A stretch of 64,000 nt of DNA from positions 310,001 through 374,000 of the forward strand of contig NC_091274.1 in the NCBI RefSeq assembly GCF_042100115.1. Reading direction: 5' to 3'. This DNA comes from Alternaria dauci. Lineage: Eukaryota; Ascomycota; Dothideomycetes; Pleosporales; Pleosporaceae. Positions 1 through 11,397 of this stretch are shown here, piece after piece. The notes beneath the pieces were generated by a model. The model was not told the DNA's origin. It made no database searches and saw only the letters and a list, made by a program, of their open reading frames with translations. Position numbers and translations under genes: made by a program. Numbering within the stretch: position 1 is the stretch's first letter; every line of letters begins with the position of its first letter.

Positions 1-1
1 C

Positions 2-1126
2 GAAGACCACATCCTCCGCAAGAGCCCCGCCGACAGCACGATTCTGTTCCTCTACGTGAACAGGCCGTGCGTCGTCATCGGGCGCAATCAGAACCCGTGG
101 ACGGAGGTCAATCTGGGCATCCTCGACGCCGCACGCGGGGCACACGACGCCAAAGACAGCGAGCCGCCGGGCATCGGCACCGTCGACCTCGTCCGCCGCC
201 GCTCAGGTGGCGGCACCGTCTTCCACGACCAGGGCAACCTCAATTGGAGCATCACATGTCCCCGCGCCGACTTCACGCGTGACAAGCATGCCGAGATGGT
301 TGTGCGCGCCCTGCGGAGGCTGGGCATCGACCGCGCCAGAGTCAACGAGCGCCACGACATTGTCCTCGACCAAGGGCACGCGAGACATGCCGCCGACCCC
401 CACGACACGCATCGCACGCCCTATACTACCGATGAGGGCGGGCCGAGACCGCTCAAGGTGTCTGGCTCAGCATATAAGCTCACTCGCCAGCGCGCCCTGC
501 ACCATGCCACGACGCTGCTGAGCTCGCCGAACCTGCACGTCATATCCGACTACTTGCGATCGCCAGCGAAAGACTTCATACAAGCCCAGGGCGTGGAAAG
601 CGTCAGCTCGCCCGTGTCCAACATTGGTCTGGAGGTAGAGCCATTCAAACAGCGCCTGCAAGAGGAGTTTGCCTCCATGTATACCGAGCTGGGAAGCCCA
701 AGCATCGTCGAAATTGTTGGCGAAGAGCACCTCAGCATTCCTGACATCCGGAAGGGATACGAAGAGTTACAGGTACGTCCATACTGCTCGCTCTATTCTC
801 ACTGTCGTTGCTAACCTTGGAAGACCGACGACTGGATGTGGTCGCAGACTCCGCGCTTCAATCTCACGCTCGACCCCAAGGACGACATCGGCATCCAGAT
901 GGAAGTACATCATGGTGTGATCAAGAGCTTGGAATTTGAGGGCTCCCATCTTCCGGACGACGCTCGAACGGCTCTCCAGACTGCGCTGGTCGGGATGAAG
1001 CTGCAGCATGTCTGGGACTCCAATACGTTTCGTCAAATCAGCGATCGATCACGGAACGACCAGCTTGCGACCGCAGCGAGGCGGCTCCAGGTGCTCCTAC
1101 CTGTTCCCAGGCTTTCCAACCGTTGA
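2..1126 (+). CDS. AIM22: Lipoate-protein ligase A family protein, 5' end outside window
   Basis: Transfers lipoate to lipoyl domains of mitochondrial dehydrogenases and the glycine cleavage H protein, by LplA family knowledge. Coding runs from base 2 (the start codon lies upstream of the window) to 772, then intron 773-823 (GTACGT donor, AG acceptor), then 824-1126; the phase is preserved. Visible motifs are VIGRNQNPWTEVN near the beginning, the lipoate-binding RRRSGGGTVFHDQGN block, and KVSGSAYK with the catalytic lysine. All are hallmarks of LplA/LIPT1. The C-terminal part after the intron (TDDWMWSQTPRFNL) is the usual accessory region. Family assignment is firm; the last about 30 residues are less conserved and could hide another splice. 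The symbol is by analogy with yeast. Confidence 0.88.
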
Positions 1127-1352
1127 AGCTTGCCATCAAAAAGTTTGGGTACAGGTTTGCTCATCCCTTGTCTGTCCAGAGTTGGGACGACCAGGAGATG
1201 TGGGCCCGAACATCGAATCAACAACCATGGACGTCTAGCCAAGTCCTTCCCAGCTCTTGAAAGAAGATATGTCCGTATGAAAGAGAAGATATCCACTCCA
1301 ATCCCTACTTTCTCCCATGCTTGTCCTCAGCAAGCATTCCATCGTCTGGCGA

Positions 1353-2354
1353 TCATGGACCCGGCAACACCGAGTCTTCGAGGGCCTTCATTATTTGCAT
1401 CGCCGTCCACGTCTCCATATTGAGCTGGACGGTGGTATTGTGTTTCTGCCATATGGTCGCCCCGTTGCTTGTGGACGCGGCTGTCCATCGTCGCAGCCCT
1501 GCCGTTGCTGGACTTTCTGCGAGTACAGTGTCGTGGACATCCTCCGAGGCAGAGTCTTCTCATTCCTTGAAGCCTTGTCATGTTGTTTGCAGCGCCGCCT
1601 GTCGTAGGATTCGCGATGGTTTCTGCAAGCTGCTTGACTCTACGCTGCGTCGCCCTTGATAGGTGAGTTATCTTCCTGCATCACCACGTTAGCATGTCCT
1701 TCATCAGAATAGTCGAGCCTGCGTAGTCTTACTCGTGGCAACTGCGTCGCTCGTGCGGAGGACTCGGTCAAGGCGCCCGGCTTGCAGTACCACCACCGTC
1801 AGGCGCGACGTGGTCTCGAGGGAGCAGCTGCGCGCGCCGCAGAGGCGGGGGATATTATATCCTTTGTGGTAAGATGTGCTCCCTTGTCAAAGCAAGGGCA
1901 GTGGCGAAGCTCCTTGTCCATGTCCGTCCTTTGTTCCTCTTCCGAGGGCTGTCCGCTTCTCGAGGCAGCCCCGCAACCCTATTGTCAGCGCGGTCTTGCG
2001 AAGCTCGAAGGCTCCCTCGACGTGATGGTAGGTATACAAGGCCGCTTCGCGCAGACTGTGAGCCTTTGATATCATTACCTGGATTGCGGGGTTCGCGACT
2101 CGGGGATTTGACACGAGGTTTCGACGATTGTAGGCATCTGGTTCTCCGCCGCGGGGTAATTCCAGAGATGCAGAGCTGGTCGACACAGAGCTTGGATCTG
2201 GACGTGGTTAACTTGCGTGAGGTGAACTTCTTCGTCAGCCCCCGAGTGCCTTACCGTGGGTCATAGCTGTCGCCGTTGGTGGCGGCGGAAGCGCCTCTGG
2301 AGCGGGCGCTGAGCCTCACCCCCCTCCGCTGGGGCCTTCAGGAGCAGACGACAT
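1353..2354 (-). CDS. Possible spliced or decayed gene of unknown function
   Basis: Not recognised. On the minus strand three open blocks have coding-like composition. Block one reads from an ATG at 2352-2354 (MSSAPEGPSGG), and a frame from about 2190 to 1890 contains ELPRGGEPDAYNRRN. The same frame continues to 1707 after a single TGA at 1887-1889. A third frame, 1559-1353, contains WTAASTSNGATIWQK and ends at a TGA. A canonical intron fits at 1676-1732 (GTAAGA donor, CTAAC branch, GCAG acceptor). I could not join all blocks into one clean model, so this may be a real multi-exon gene with an unresolved splice or a pseudogene. The plus-strand frames here are arginine/leucine-rich and look like shadows. 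Confidence 0.3.
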
Positions 2355-2871
2355 GGAGTTCAAGCCATGAGAAGCTAGAAGTCTCGTGAGTCCCAAGAGG
2401 TAGCTGATACTTGCCTCGACGCAGAGCGCCCCGCTTGAGGTCGCTGCGACGGTCTTCGTGAGCTTCCACGACGATGGAGGATGACAGTATAATATTCCCA
2501 GGGGACCTCACGACGTTGGTAGCCTACTTTCAGCTACTGCAGAACGGCTTGAGGATAATTAGAGCTGGCTGTGGCGATAATCTTCACGCGGTTGTGGTGT
2601 TAGTAAGTCGGAGCATTGTCTGCCACCCCCCCTTCGCCGCACTAGCGCCAAATCCCAAAAGCAGCACCAGCGATGAGGCATTTGAGACCAGAATGTTTGC
2701 CAGTCACTAGATCTGAAGCCCACATGGCTTCCCCAGTCACCTTGTGTTCGAACGGGTGAGGGAAGCCAGTGGTAAGATGGGTATATGAGCGCCAATTGGC
2801 AAACTCTCACCATTTAACAACACATCTCTTTCTACACACCATCACACTACCAAAACTACCAACACTACACG
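2355..2871. other. Intergenic, no gene recognised
   Basis: About 500 bases with only short frames on both strands that lack a convincing start context or domain. The last about 60 bases are C/A-rich and look like the 5' leader of the small gene starting at 2872. Confidence 0.5.
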
Positions 2872-3186
2872 ATGACCTTCTCTTGGACCAGTACCAAGAA
2901 GTGGATGAAGGAGAAGCTGTGGAAAGTCCCCAAGGGGCACCTCGAAAGGAGGTTCAAGAAGAAGAAGCAACCGGAGTTTACACCTCCACACTCGCCAGGG
3001 CGCGATAGCCCCCACTCTACGCAAATGACGTCGACGCCGACGAGTGCTGCGGGCTCAAGAAGCCCGTGGGGCGGGTTTGCAAGTCCCTTGATGGGGCCCG
3101 TTAATAGGGATCTCGTGCTCGATTACCAGCTCGACGAGAGCCTGCAGGAAGCAAACATCTGCCGAGAGTGGCAGAGAACTTATTAA
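2872..3186 (+). CDS. Small basic hypothetical protein
   Basis: A 104-residue frame that I do not recognise. The ATG sits after a long A/C-rich leader (CACTACCAAAACTACCAACACTACACG), a typical fungal start context, which is the main reason to keep it. The N-terminal half is strongly basic (KKWMKEKLWK, ERRFKKKKQ), followed by a Ser/Pro/Thr-rich stretch with PHSPGRDSPHS, which suggests a disordered protein. The stop at 3184-3186 falls inside one arm of an inverted repeat. Another open frame on the plus strand continues to about 3467 and a 126-codon frame opposes it, so a downstream exon or a different structure is possible. Confidence 0.4.
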   Translation: MTFSWTSTKKWMKEKLWKVPKGHLERRFKKKKQPEFTPPHSPGRDSPHSTQMTSTPTSAAGSRSPWGGFASPLMGPVNRDLVLDYQLDESLQEANICREWQRTY

Positions 3187-3993
3187 CGGGTCCCTATCAA
3201 GGGCAACGACTGTTGGGCTGTGGAAAACAGCTATAACGAACGTTTTTTGGGCTGACTCTGCGGAGAAACCCTCTGCAGTAACACTTTTTGGTGTGGCAGG
3301 GCGGACATATACTTCGGCGGATGATGACAATGACTGCGCCTCGGTGGCTTTGGAGACTACTGAGGCATCTTCAAGCCTAGTGCAAGATGGCAAACGTCTG
3401 CGTGGAGGTTGCCAACGGTGGGCGAACGCATGCAAACTTCACTTCGAGGGGGATGTCAGAGTCTGAATGGCTTCTGCAAAAATCCGAACACATGCACGTC
3501 AGCTTGGTATGCGGGAATGACTTATTAATACGTCGAACATTTTCGCTATCGTCGTCCTGGCTCTTGGCAAACCATCGCCCATTCGCCTGCCCCGGTTTCA
3601 GCCTTCCTAATCAACCACTCGCCCTCGCATCCCATTTCCTCATCGCAACCGGTCAACAACGTCATGCACACAAATCTGCACCTATCGGCAGTATGCGTCA
3701 TTTGCATCCAATCGTGTTGTTCCGTTATTCTGGCTGCCTGCTGTTTCGAAACACGGCACAGGCCATGAAACGGCTGCCATCAGCGTTCGCCGCGTTTCAG
3801 CTGGTGAACCGCGCCTCCTCCACGACGCTAACCTCTTTTTCGATAGCCATGCCTGAGGCTGAGAACATGGCTGGGTTTAAATGTCCAACGACGCGGGAGT
3901 CGATCGTGGGCTGATTACGACGAGCTTCTCCAGTCCTCCGCGCTGCGCGCATTCCCTTCTTGTTTATTTCCTACGATTCTCACCCCTTGCACC
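3187..3993. other. Upstream region of zinc-finger gene with overlapping open frames
   Basis: No gene can be fixed here. A plus-strand frame from about 3092 to 3467 (contains ADDDNDCASVALETTEASSS) and a minus-strand frame over the same bases both look moderately coding. A 175-codon plus-strand frame at 3387-3914 has no recognisable content and probably lies in the promoter or 5' leader of the gene at 3994. Confidence 0.35.
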
Positions 3994-5383
3994 ATGAGTG
4001 GTTACGAACATTACAGCGCTGGTTCGCATTACAGCTACGATCCAATGGAAGACTTTTGTTATGAGACGTTCGACGATACATTTCCGATATACGAGTACCC
4101 GCAGAAGCAGCTGAACAGTCCTATCGACTATGAGCAAAGTCCTGTCGGTATGCAAGGCCATGCCCATTTTCTCACAGATCATTAGACTGATTGTGACCAC
4201 AGAGAGCCTGGAACACAATCCTCGACAATGACCGACCACGAATGCCTTATACCAACGATCCGGTTCATCGCAACACCTTTCCGGTTCGAACTTTTCATCA
4301 GTACCTTCCAGCTATCGATCGTCAAATAACAGCACCTTCTCCTACACACCTCTAAGAGATTCGATGTCTTCGTCAATATCAGCATACTCGCACACCTCCG
4401 ATATGTCGAGACTCCAGCACTTCTCGATGGCCGAGCATCTGCTGTGTCATGGGCCTACCCAAGTTGTTCCGCAAGCCGCAAGTGCACCCGAAGAGCCTCG
4501 CCCGCGGCCTGCCAAGGGAAAAGAAAGCAAAAGACCAGCTGTGCCAGAGAGAGACTACTTCAAGACATGCGTCTCAGCGACCAAGCAATCCCGCGTCTGC
4601 AGCAAGAAACACAAGTTTTTCTGCACCAGCTGCGAACGACCCTTTGTCGAGAAGGCAGACTGGAAGCGCCACGAGGAAACGTACCAAGAGCGCCCCGAAA
4701 TGTTTAAATGCGACCTCTGCCCCGCCATCTACTTTCTGGAAAAGGATTTCACAAAACACCACAAAGAATCTCATCGATGTACCTCATGCGCCGACACTAC
4801 GACACGCAGCAAGAAAGCGCACGCCATCTCCGCGAAAAGAAAACGCATGACGCGGACGGGCTGGGGATGCGGTTTCTGTTGCCACTTTAGCACCGAGTGG
4901 ACCGAGCGATGCGATCATGTGGCGCGACACATGGAGAAACAGGGACTCACGGCTGCGGACTGGTATCACAGCAAAGTCATATATTCTCTCCTTCAGCGAC
5001 CGGCCTTGTATCACGCGTGGATGCGTATCCTGCGTACGCGACCGGGGCTTACGAATTGTGCGTGGAATCAGCATTCGACGGGTCGCGTCGAGGGGTACCC
5101 GGAGAGGAATAGGGTACCGCAGTTGCAGGATTATCTGGAGTTTTTTACCGAGGAGCAGGATGCGCAGGCGTTGGTACGATTGGCTTATGGGAAGATGGTC
5201 AAGGGTTCTGCTTCTTCTTCTTCAGCGCTGCCGCCGCCGGTTCCACCGAAGGATTATCGAGATACGTCGGTGAGGGGGTGGAGTGGTGAGGTGGATACTT
5301 GGGCGCAGATGAGTGCTTCGGTGGTGGAGGATGAGGTGCTGCCTACGGGGATGTGTCGACTTGAGGGGTGGTATGGGAGTTGA
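3994..5383 (+). CDS. C2H2 zinc-finger protein, probable transcription factor
   Basis: Two exons: 3994-4147 and 4302-5383, 411 residues. The donor GTATGC at 4148 and the pyrimidine-rich acceptor TTTTCATCAG at 4301 keep the phase; acceptors further upstream run into a TGA at 4229. The N-terminal third is Tyr/Ser-rich and disordered. Around residues 158-215 are two classical C2H2 units (C-x2-C ... H), one reading CDLCPAIYFLEKDFTKHH. A third cysteine-rich segment (GWGCGFCCHF ... ERCDHVARHME) at about 238-290 is followed by an ADW-H-S-K-V-I block, an arrangement seen in many uncharacterised fungal C2H2 proteins. It is probably nuclear and DNA-binding; its targets are unknown. Confidence 0.8.
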
Positions 5384-6205
5384 AAAGGCTTGTACTTGAC
5401 TCGTGGTTTGCGGGTTTAATGTTTAATGAGGATATGTCATGTACTAGTAACTTGCTCTCACTTCAGAAAGGACTTGTGGATTGAATCGAAATGCATACAA
5501 AGCCCATACCCTGGCTTGCCCCCAAAGCGCTTGACAAGAAAGGTCTTGTGAATGACGCGTCTTCGGCATTTGTGCAACTTGTACATACCGGATCGCCTTT
5601 GATGTATATGCTCCGCATTTTATGACGAACTTAGTCATTCTCTAAAACATACCTAGTGATAGTACCGTGCTATGGGAATCCAAGCACCATGTTTGCGCAT
5701 CACGCAGATAGTAAAGAACAGGGCGCGTTGCAGAAATAAAACTGACATGCAAGGATCTAGGCAAGCAATGTGATTGAGTCTGATGCGCCTGGTGTTGTGG
5801 GGGAGGAGACTGAGGAGCTGAGGAAGCATGTGCCGGATGTTAGGGAACACATTCAATGTTGCACTCTAGGTCTTGGGGTGTTTACCAGTCCAGGTCCTTT
5901 CGTGCCCGTGTTCAATGCATATTAAGGTCGGAGGGACACGAGGGCAGTAAAGGGGACCTCGCATATCACGTCGCCAACGCCAGTTCCACTTCCAGACTTG
6001 TTCGTCGATAGGATTACATATTATCTTGACGCAGCAACAAAAGAACATGCGTCTCTATTTTGAAAACTATGGTCCATAATGCATGTAGATGAAGATGTGT
6101 GCAAATTATTTATATTACGCAACTAATTCCGGATACGCCGTGCGCAAAAGAATTAAAAACAGATGGTGGTATGAGCTCCGAGTACTATGTTCCTTCGTTC
6201 ATACA
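5384..6205. other. Intergenic, nothing recognised
   Basis: About 820 bases between the 3' ends of two convergent loci. Only short frames without domain content or good start context. Mildly AT-richer than its neighbours towards 6050-6200. Confidence 0.5.
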
Positions 6206-9200
6206 CTAAAAGTATCCTAGCTGCGCCATAACAGTGTGTGCCAACAGTTCCAGCGCATCAGCTCCATTTGGTGCAATATCATATACAGCCTCCAATCCAT
6301 GACTCTGCATTTGCAACTTCATCATTCCCCGAGCCCCAAGCTGCGCCTTCAGCATTGATGCGGTGAAGGCATCATTCAGAATGCTATTTGGTCCGGGACC
6401 ATTGTACAGGTCTCTCACTAGTTTGCATGTCGTTTGACTCGCCTCGTTGAAAAGATTGTTGACTCCTACCACCGCATTCTCGTGCTCATTCGCCCCTTGG
6501 TCCTCAATCTCTGGCACCTAGTTAAGCAGCCGTTACGTGTCTACTCCAACTCGACGATCATACTCATCAAAAGGAGGCCAGCCAGTGCGATCATCCTCAT
6601 CATCCTCATCATAATGACTACAAGTCAGCACATCATACAAGTCATGATCATAGGCCGCCTTAATTTCCCCAAAAGCCGGATACCTATGTCCCAAAAACTT
6701 CCTCCTCTTGCATCCCGGACAATCCGTACAAGAATTATCCTGATCGCCAAGCGGTTCCAACCACCCATCCTCATCAAAACGCCAATGCCTGGGGCCACTC
6801 TCTGAATTCGACCTGGCACTTTCCTGAATCTGATTCCTTTTCAGTTCCTCGGTTCTGCGTTCCATGCTCTTGGACGCGTGCGTAGCGAGAACGTCGTTCT
6901 CCGCCCAACCACGATACAGATCTTGCAGAGTGTAATTCCTACCACTTAGGAGAGGATCAGCAGAATACTTGTTTTCCCTAGCTATACGTGCGAGGCAGAC
7001 ATCGCCACCAAAGGTCACGCAGTCTGCAGTCTCCGGGTGGGCGAGGCCGACTTCGGGGGCGACGGCTTGCTTCTCGAAGATGGTAGATTGGATCGCTTCG
7101 TGAGCCATGCGGAGGGGAACGGCGAATTCGGGGTCTTCGATAGCTATCTTTCCATATTTCATTTCGCATGCCCAAGCCTGCTCGAGGACCTCGTAGCTCA
7201 TCCGCAAATCTTTATTCTTCGAATTATCCCAATGAGGATAGGCGGTTAGAGCGCGCGCGAGTTTGGTCCATACTTTGTCGCATTGGTCTAGGAGGGCCTG
7301 CCAGCTGAAGTATAGACCCATGGCATCGCCCTCGAGCCATAGCGTAAGATCGCGTAGGAGAGTGGTGGGGTGGTCCGTGTTGTGTGTGCGTTTTCTGATC
7401 TAGGGACGCTCTCTGTTGCTTTCAAGAGTCGCCATGATTTGTTCAGGTGTCTGGTTCAGACTCTTGGCTAGACGCGCGAGCTCGGAAGGGGACCGGAGGG
7501 TGTATTTGAGCTTTTTAACCTGGTCTGAGATTGAATCTAGTCAGTTCCCATATCCAATGCTGCTCACAAATAGGCCGTACGTACCGTCAATAGCACCTTC
7601 AGTTGTGGCACTTGCAAGACTCCGCGTTTGAAAGGTTGGCGAAAGGATACTAACGTCTTGAAACCACCGGTAGTCTCTTCGCTTTACTGGCTCGCTGGTC
7701 TGCTTGAGGTCCTTCTTTGCACGAGCCGGCGTGCTTCGTCAGCATGAGAGCGTCCGATCGTCAGTGTGGCCTTCCGATAGCATTCATCGAGGGTCTTTGG
7801 CCAGCCACCAAAGAAAACTCTCGTTGGGCCCTGCTGATAGATGAAGTATTCCATATCTGGCCACACAGGGGATTCAGGGGCAATGAGGCGAGTCGCAGCG
7901 TACATATGGACCATCATGGCAATGTGGCCTAGCGCGCCCTCTAATCTGGAATTAGTGTTATTGACTTCCAGGTAAGTGCGGTACATCAAAAGCCCACACC
8001 GAATGGGGTCGAGCTTCAATCTTTTGCATCGCTCGTTCATGGCTCCTTTAACATAGGCAAGGTCTTGGGTCATTGACTTTCGTATGCTTTCTGCTGGGGG
8101 TTCAGGCATGAAGGGCGATGCCCAGCTACGCTCCAAAGCCTCCTTGGTGGCGATCTCGCGATCCACGCGCACACGTAATTCGTTCAATGGATCTTCTAGA
8201 TGATCCTTAGTGAGGATGTCTTGTACGTCGAGCAGTATCTGAATGCCAAACTTTCACCACGTTAGCCCGCATCACATGCGTACTTTCACATTGCGGGTGC
8301 TTACTGTGGTCCACACTGGGACTTTACGGTGTGTAAACATATGCGCCATGCCACGAGTGACTTCGTCGAGGGTTATTCCAATACGGGTTTTAAGCCAGTT
8401 TTGTCGATACAAGCTTGCCAGCTCAAGTGTACGGTATGTATCTTTGTGAGCACCACTCACTTCGGCAGAAGTTGTCTCTGACATGACGGGACAAGCCGTT
8501 TCGGGGTCTTTGGACCTCAAAATTCTGTCCAAACAGCACTTTAGTCCCGAATAAACGGGCCAAAGACACCAGTAAACATCTTGACAGCGATGAGATCCAG
8601 GCATCAAATAGCTACTGGGAAACAAAAAATCACGCTCGGATGATGGGTTCATGTTCATGCCTACATGTAGACGCATGAACAGAAGTGCTGGTAGTACTGC
8701 GAGAAGTCAATAAGAATATGCTGATGGCGTGAGGCTTAGCAGCTCACTTACCCCGGACAGGGAATGAATTTTGAGGGTATTTCTTTGGGCGTTCAAGCAG
8801 TAGATCGAATTGGGACTCAGCATGCCGCACCAGGTCGATAGCAGTGTTTGCGATAATGGAAGCGTGCATCAAGTCGCATTTGCCATCCTTGTAGGCAAAC
8901 CATGACTCCTGGACTATGTCGCGGAGCTCGTGAATGTCCTTCAAGAATGATTGGATGGCAAAGAAAAATTCAGATTCCTTCTCGGATTCGTCGTGTTGGA
9001 TCTCAACAGGGTTCATAGGAGGCAGTGACTCGAGGAGTTCATCTGGCTCAGTGGTGGGCTCATTTTTTGCGTCTTCGTCTTCGGGCACGTCGTTTGTGTC
9101 GACCGTTAGGACAGAGAAAGCACTCTTCATCTCGCGCAGCGACTCAAGCCCAAACTTTTGACGACGTTCAGATCAGGGAGCAACGATGTGGCTGTTCCTT

Positions 9201-9700
9201 GACGAGCGGCTTCAGGATTCCAGCAGCCTTTCTGAGGATGTCGACAAAGTGGGCATGGGTCTGGTTACTTTCATCTACGATGGTCTTGTTGTGCGATGAA
9301 CGAAACCAAACTGCAGCTTTCTGTCCAGCTTCGATGGCGCGATCGAACAACTTGCTGAGCGCTCCAGGAACCTCGATCTTCGGATCATTTTCCGCGATGG
9401 CTTTAGCTATAGACACAAACTCGCCAACATTGATGCGATAGGTGGCGGCGGCTGCGTCTTCGGCTTGATTCTGCGTTTTGCGTTTGCGTCATCGAGCTCG
9501 CTGCTTATGCTTTGTGGGTTGCTGAGGCTGCGAAGAGACTACATCGCTACTCAGGTCGTAACCTATCTTTTCCGCAGTTGCAGCCAGCCATGCCGCGATG
9601 TATTATGGGTGTGTGAGATTGGATGGTTCAGCATGACAACAAGGGACTAACCTGTATCTTTTTAATACTGTCTATAATTCGACGAGAAGAACGAAGCCAT
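6206..9700 (-). pseudogene. DUF6604 family gene, disrupted by stops and frameshifts
   Basis: The N-terminus matches the fungal DUF6604 family of unknown function: an ATG at 9700 starts a SNYRQY block, then AAWLAATAEKIGYDL, a Lys/Arg-rich linker, EVPGALSKLFDRAI, and THAHFVDILRKAAGILKP. Later pieces are AYKDGKCDLMHASI and RDYRWFQDVSILSPTFQ. Intact introns remain at 8697-8751, 8239-8304 and 7525-7584. The frame is broken by TAA at 9662-9664, TGA at 9489-9491, a frameshift near 9140, another near 7720, TAG at 7400-7402, and TAA/TAG at 6533-6535 and 6518-6520. The first intron (donor at 9651) has no AG where the next exon should begin near 9599. A sequencing-error origin of so many lesions is unlikely. 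A truncated product from 6533-7321 (262 codons) could still be translated. Confidence 0.75.
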
Positions 9701-10109
9701 ATTGGGACAAGACGCGTGCTGTTGTTAGTTGATGGGAGACGGACGCTGATGCGGACCGGAACGATCAGTCGCTCTGGAGGTCTTGTCCACTTTACCACCC
9801 AAGATCGCTGGCAAGAGCCAATGGGGTGGCTTGTGACCCGCTCCGGCCGAATACCCATGTGCAAAGGGTCGTGCATTGCACCACAGTTGGGCATAGCGGT
9901 GGTGGCATGTCTTGCTGATACAAACGATGGATGCAAGACGTAAGAGACATGCCTCGCCGCTGGGGTTGCATGGGCGGTGCGTCGTTGTTGGTGGAGGTGG
10001 TGGTGTTGGTGTGGGAGAGCAGGGCAGGGATGAGAAGCATGACGTGCCGAACGCGAGAAGAGCTGCCGCACTTTGGGCTCCTGGCTGAAGCTCCGCAACA
10101 CGCGACACA
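9701..10109. other. Divergent intergenic region
   Basis: About 400 bases between the start of the DUF6604 remnant and the start of the POF1-like gene. Frames here are shadows; no element recognised. Confidence 0.45.
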
Positions 10110-11039
10110 ATGGCTGACATGGCATCGCGCATAGCTTCACTGAAAGCAGTACTGCCTGACCTCGAGTCTGCCTTGCAATCCTTCACCTCGTCCCCCGCCA
10201 AGTTTCGTGTTGTGCGAACGGTAAACGACACGCCGACGCAGCCGAAGACGCTGTATATCCTCGACTCTTCCTTCAACCCGCCGTCAATTGCCCATCTTAC
10301 GCTCGCGACTTCGGCACTCAAGCAGTCTGCGCCCTTGGAGAATGGTCCTTGTCGATTGCTGCTGCTGTTCAGTACGCACAATGCAGACAAGGCACCGAGC
10401 CCAGCGAGCTTCGTGCAGCGCATCGCCCTCATGACGGCCTTTGCCGAGGACCTGTCGCGAAGCCTGAAAAGCGCGTCGCCTCCTGTGAAACATGACGTCG
10501 CCAACGTGTCGATAGACATTGGCCTGACCAAAGAGCCGTACTACAGTGACAAGTCGGCTGCCATAGCAGAGACCACGCCCCCGTTCTACGCGTCGAAACC
10601 CATTCACATCCACCTCGTAGGCTACGACACCTTGATCCGCTTCTGCAACCCAAAGTACTACCCCAAGCACGATCCGCCGCTATCGGCGCTGAAGCCCTTT
10701 TTCGACGCCGGCCACAAGCTGCGCGTGACGCAGCGCCCAACGGACCCGAGGGACGAATCGTCCAATGAGTTTGGTACAACTGAGGAGCAGGCAAAGTACC
10801 TGCAGAACCTCAAGGATGGCAATCAGGAGAAAGCTGGCTTTGAGGCTGCGTGGGGCAACAACATCGACATGGTGCAGGCCGAGGAAGGCGTGGGGATAAG
10901 CTCGACAAGAGTGAGAAAGGCAGCCAACGCAGGCAAATGGGACACGGTAGGTAGGCTGTGCACTGAAGGCGTGGCTGCTTGGATCAGGGACCAAGGTCTG
11001 TACGGCGAAGATGCCAGCGGCAAGAAGATGATGGCATGA
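10110..11039 (+). CDS. POF1: Nicotinamide mononucleotide adenylyltransferase, POF1-like
   Basis: Single-exon, 309 residues. The nucleotidyltransferase superfamily joins NMN and ATP to make NAD+. The diagnostic motifs are present: LDSSFNPPSIAH at residues 51-62 (the (H/T)xGH-type phosphate-binding segment, here with NPP-x-x-AH) and ISSTRVR near residue 265. HLVGYDTLIRFCNPKYY in the middle is typical of the POF1 branch rather than the canonical NMA1/2 branch. The start is the first of two close ATGs (10110 and 10119). Expected to be cytosolic or nuclear. Confidence 0.85.
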   Translation: MADMASRIASLKAVLPDLESALQSFTSSPAKFRVVRTVNDTPTQPKTLYILDSSFNPPSIAHLTLATSALKQSAPLENGPCRLLLLFSTHNADKAPSPASFVQRIALMTAFAEDLSRSLKSASPPVKHDVANVSIDIGLTKEPYYSDKSAAIAETTPPFYASKPIHIHLVGYDTLIRFCNPKYYPKHDPPLSALKPFFDAGHKLRVTQRPTDPRDESSNEFGTTEEQAKYLQNLKDGNQEKAGFEAAWGNNIDMVQAEEGVGISSTRVRKAANAGKWDTVGRLCTEGVAAWIRDQGLYGEDASGKKMMA

Positions 11040-11397
11040 GTCCGGGACTTCTCTCTCAGTGCAGCACAACGCGTGATACATTGATGATGTGCTCCTTCCT
11101 CAGCATACGAGGCTACAACAACTGCATGCAGTCGCGACTACCCAACCCACTCTGCACCTCACGCCACCATGCCTGGCACTCAGCACCAAGAAGATGTTCT
11201 CATACGACTTCATTTGTCTCGTAACCATTGGCTTTCTCGCACGCCCATGTGTCTTTCTGATAGCGGTGTCGTGCCCACTTCTCCTTCCTGAGACCCATCC
11301 CCAGGCAAGCACTCCACGTGGCGCACGCAAACATCAACAAAGCAGCAAACTTCCACCAACACCCACCCAGCTAACCTTCCCCCACCATCTCATCATC
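11040..11397. other. Intergenic / 5' leader
   Basis: About 360 bases between tandem plus-strand genes. The last about 100 bases are C/A-rich with CACCCACCCAGC and CCCCCACCATCTCATCATC, typical of a fungal 5' leader before the ATG at 11398. Confidence 0.5.

Noticed and set aside
3387..3914. 175-codon plus-strand frame upstream of the zinc-finger gene
   Set aside because: No recognisable content, composition not protein-like, and it probably covers the promoter and leader of the gene at 3994.
9725..10531. Long minus-strand frames opposite the POF1-like gene
   Set aside because: Shadow of the clear plus-strand gene; translation is Ser/Arg/His-rich with no motif.
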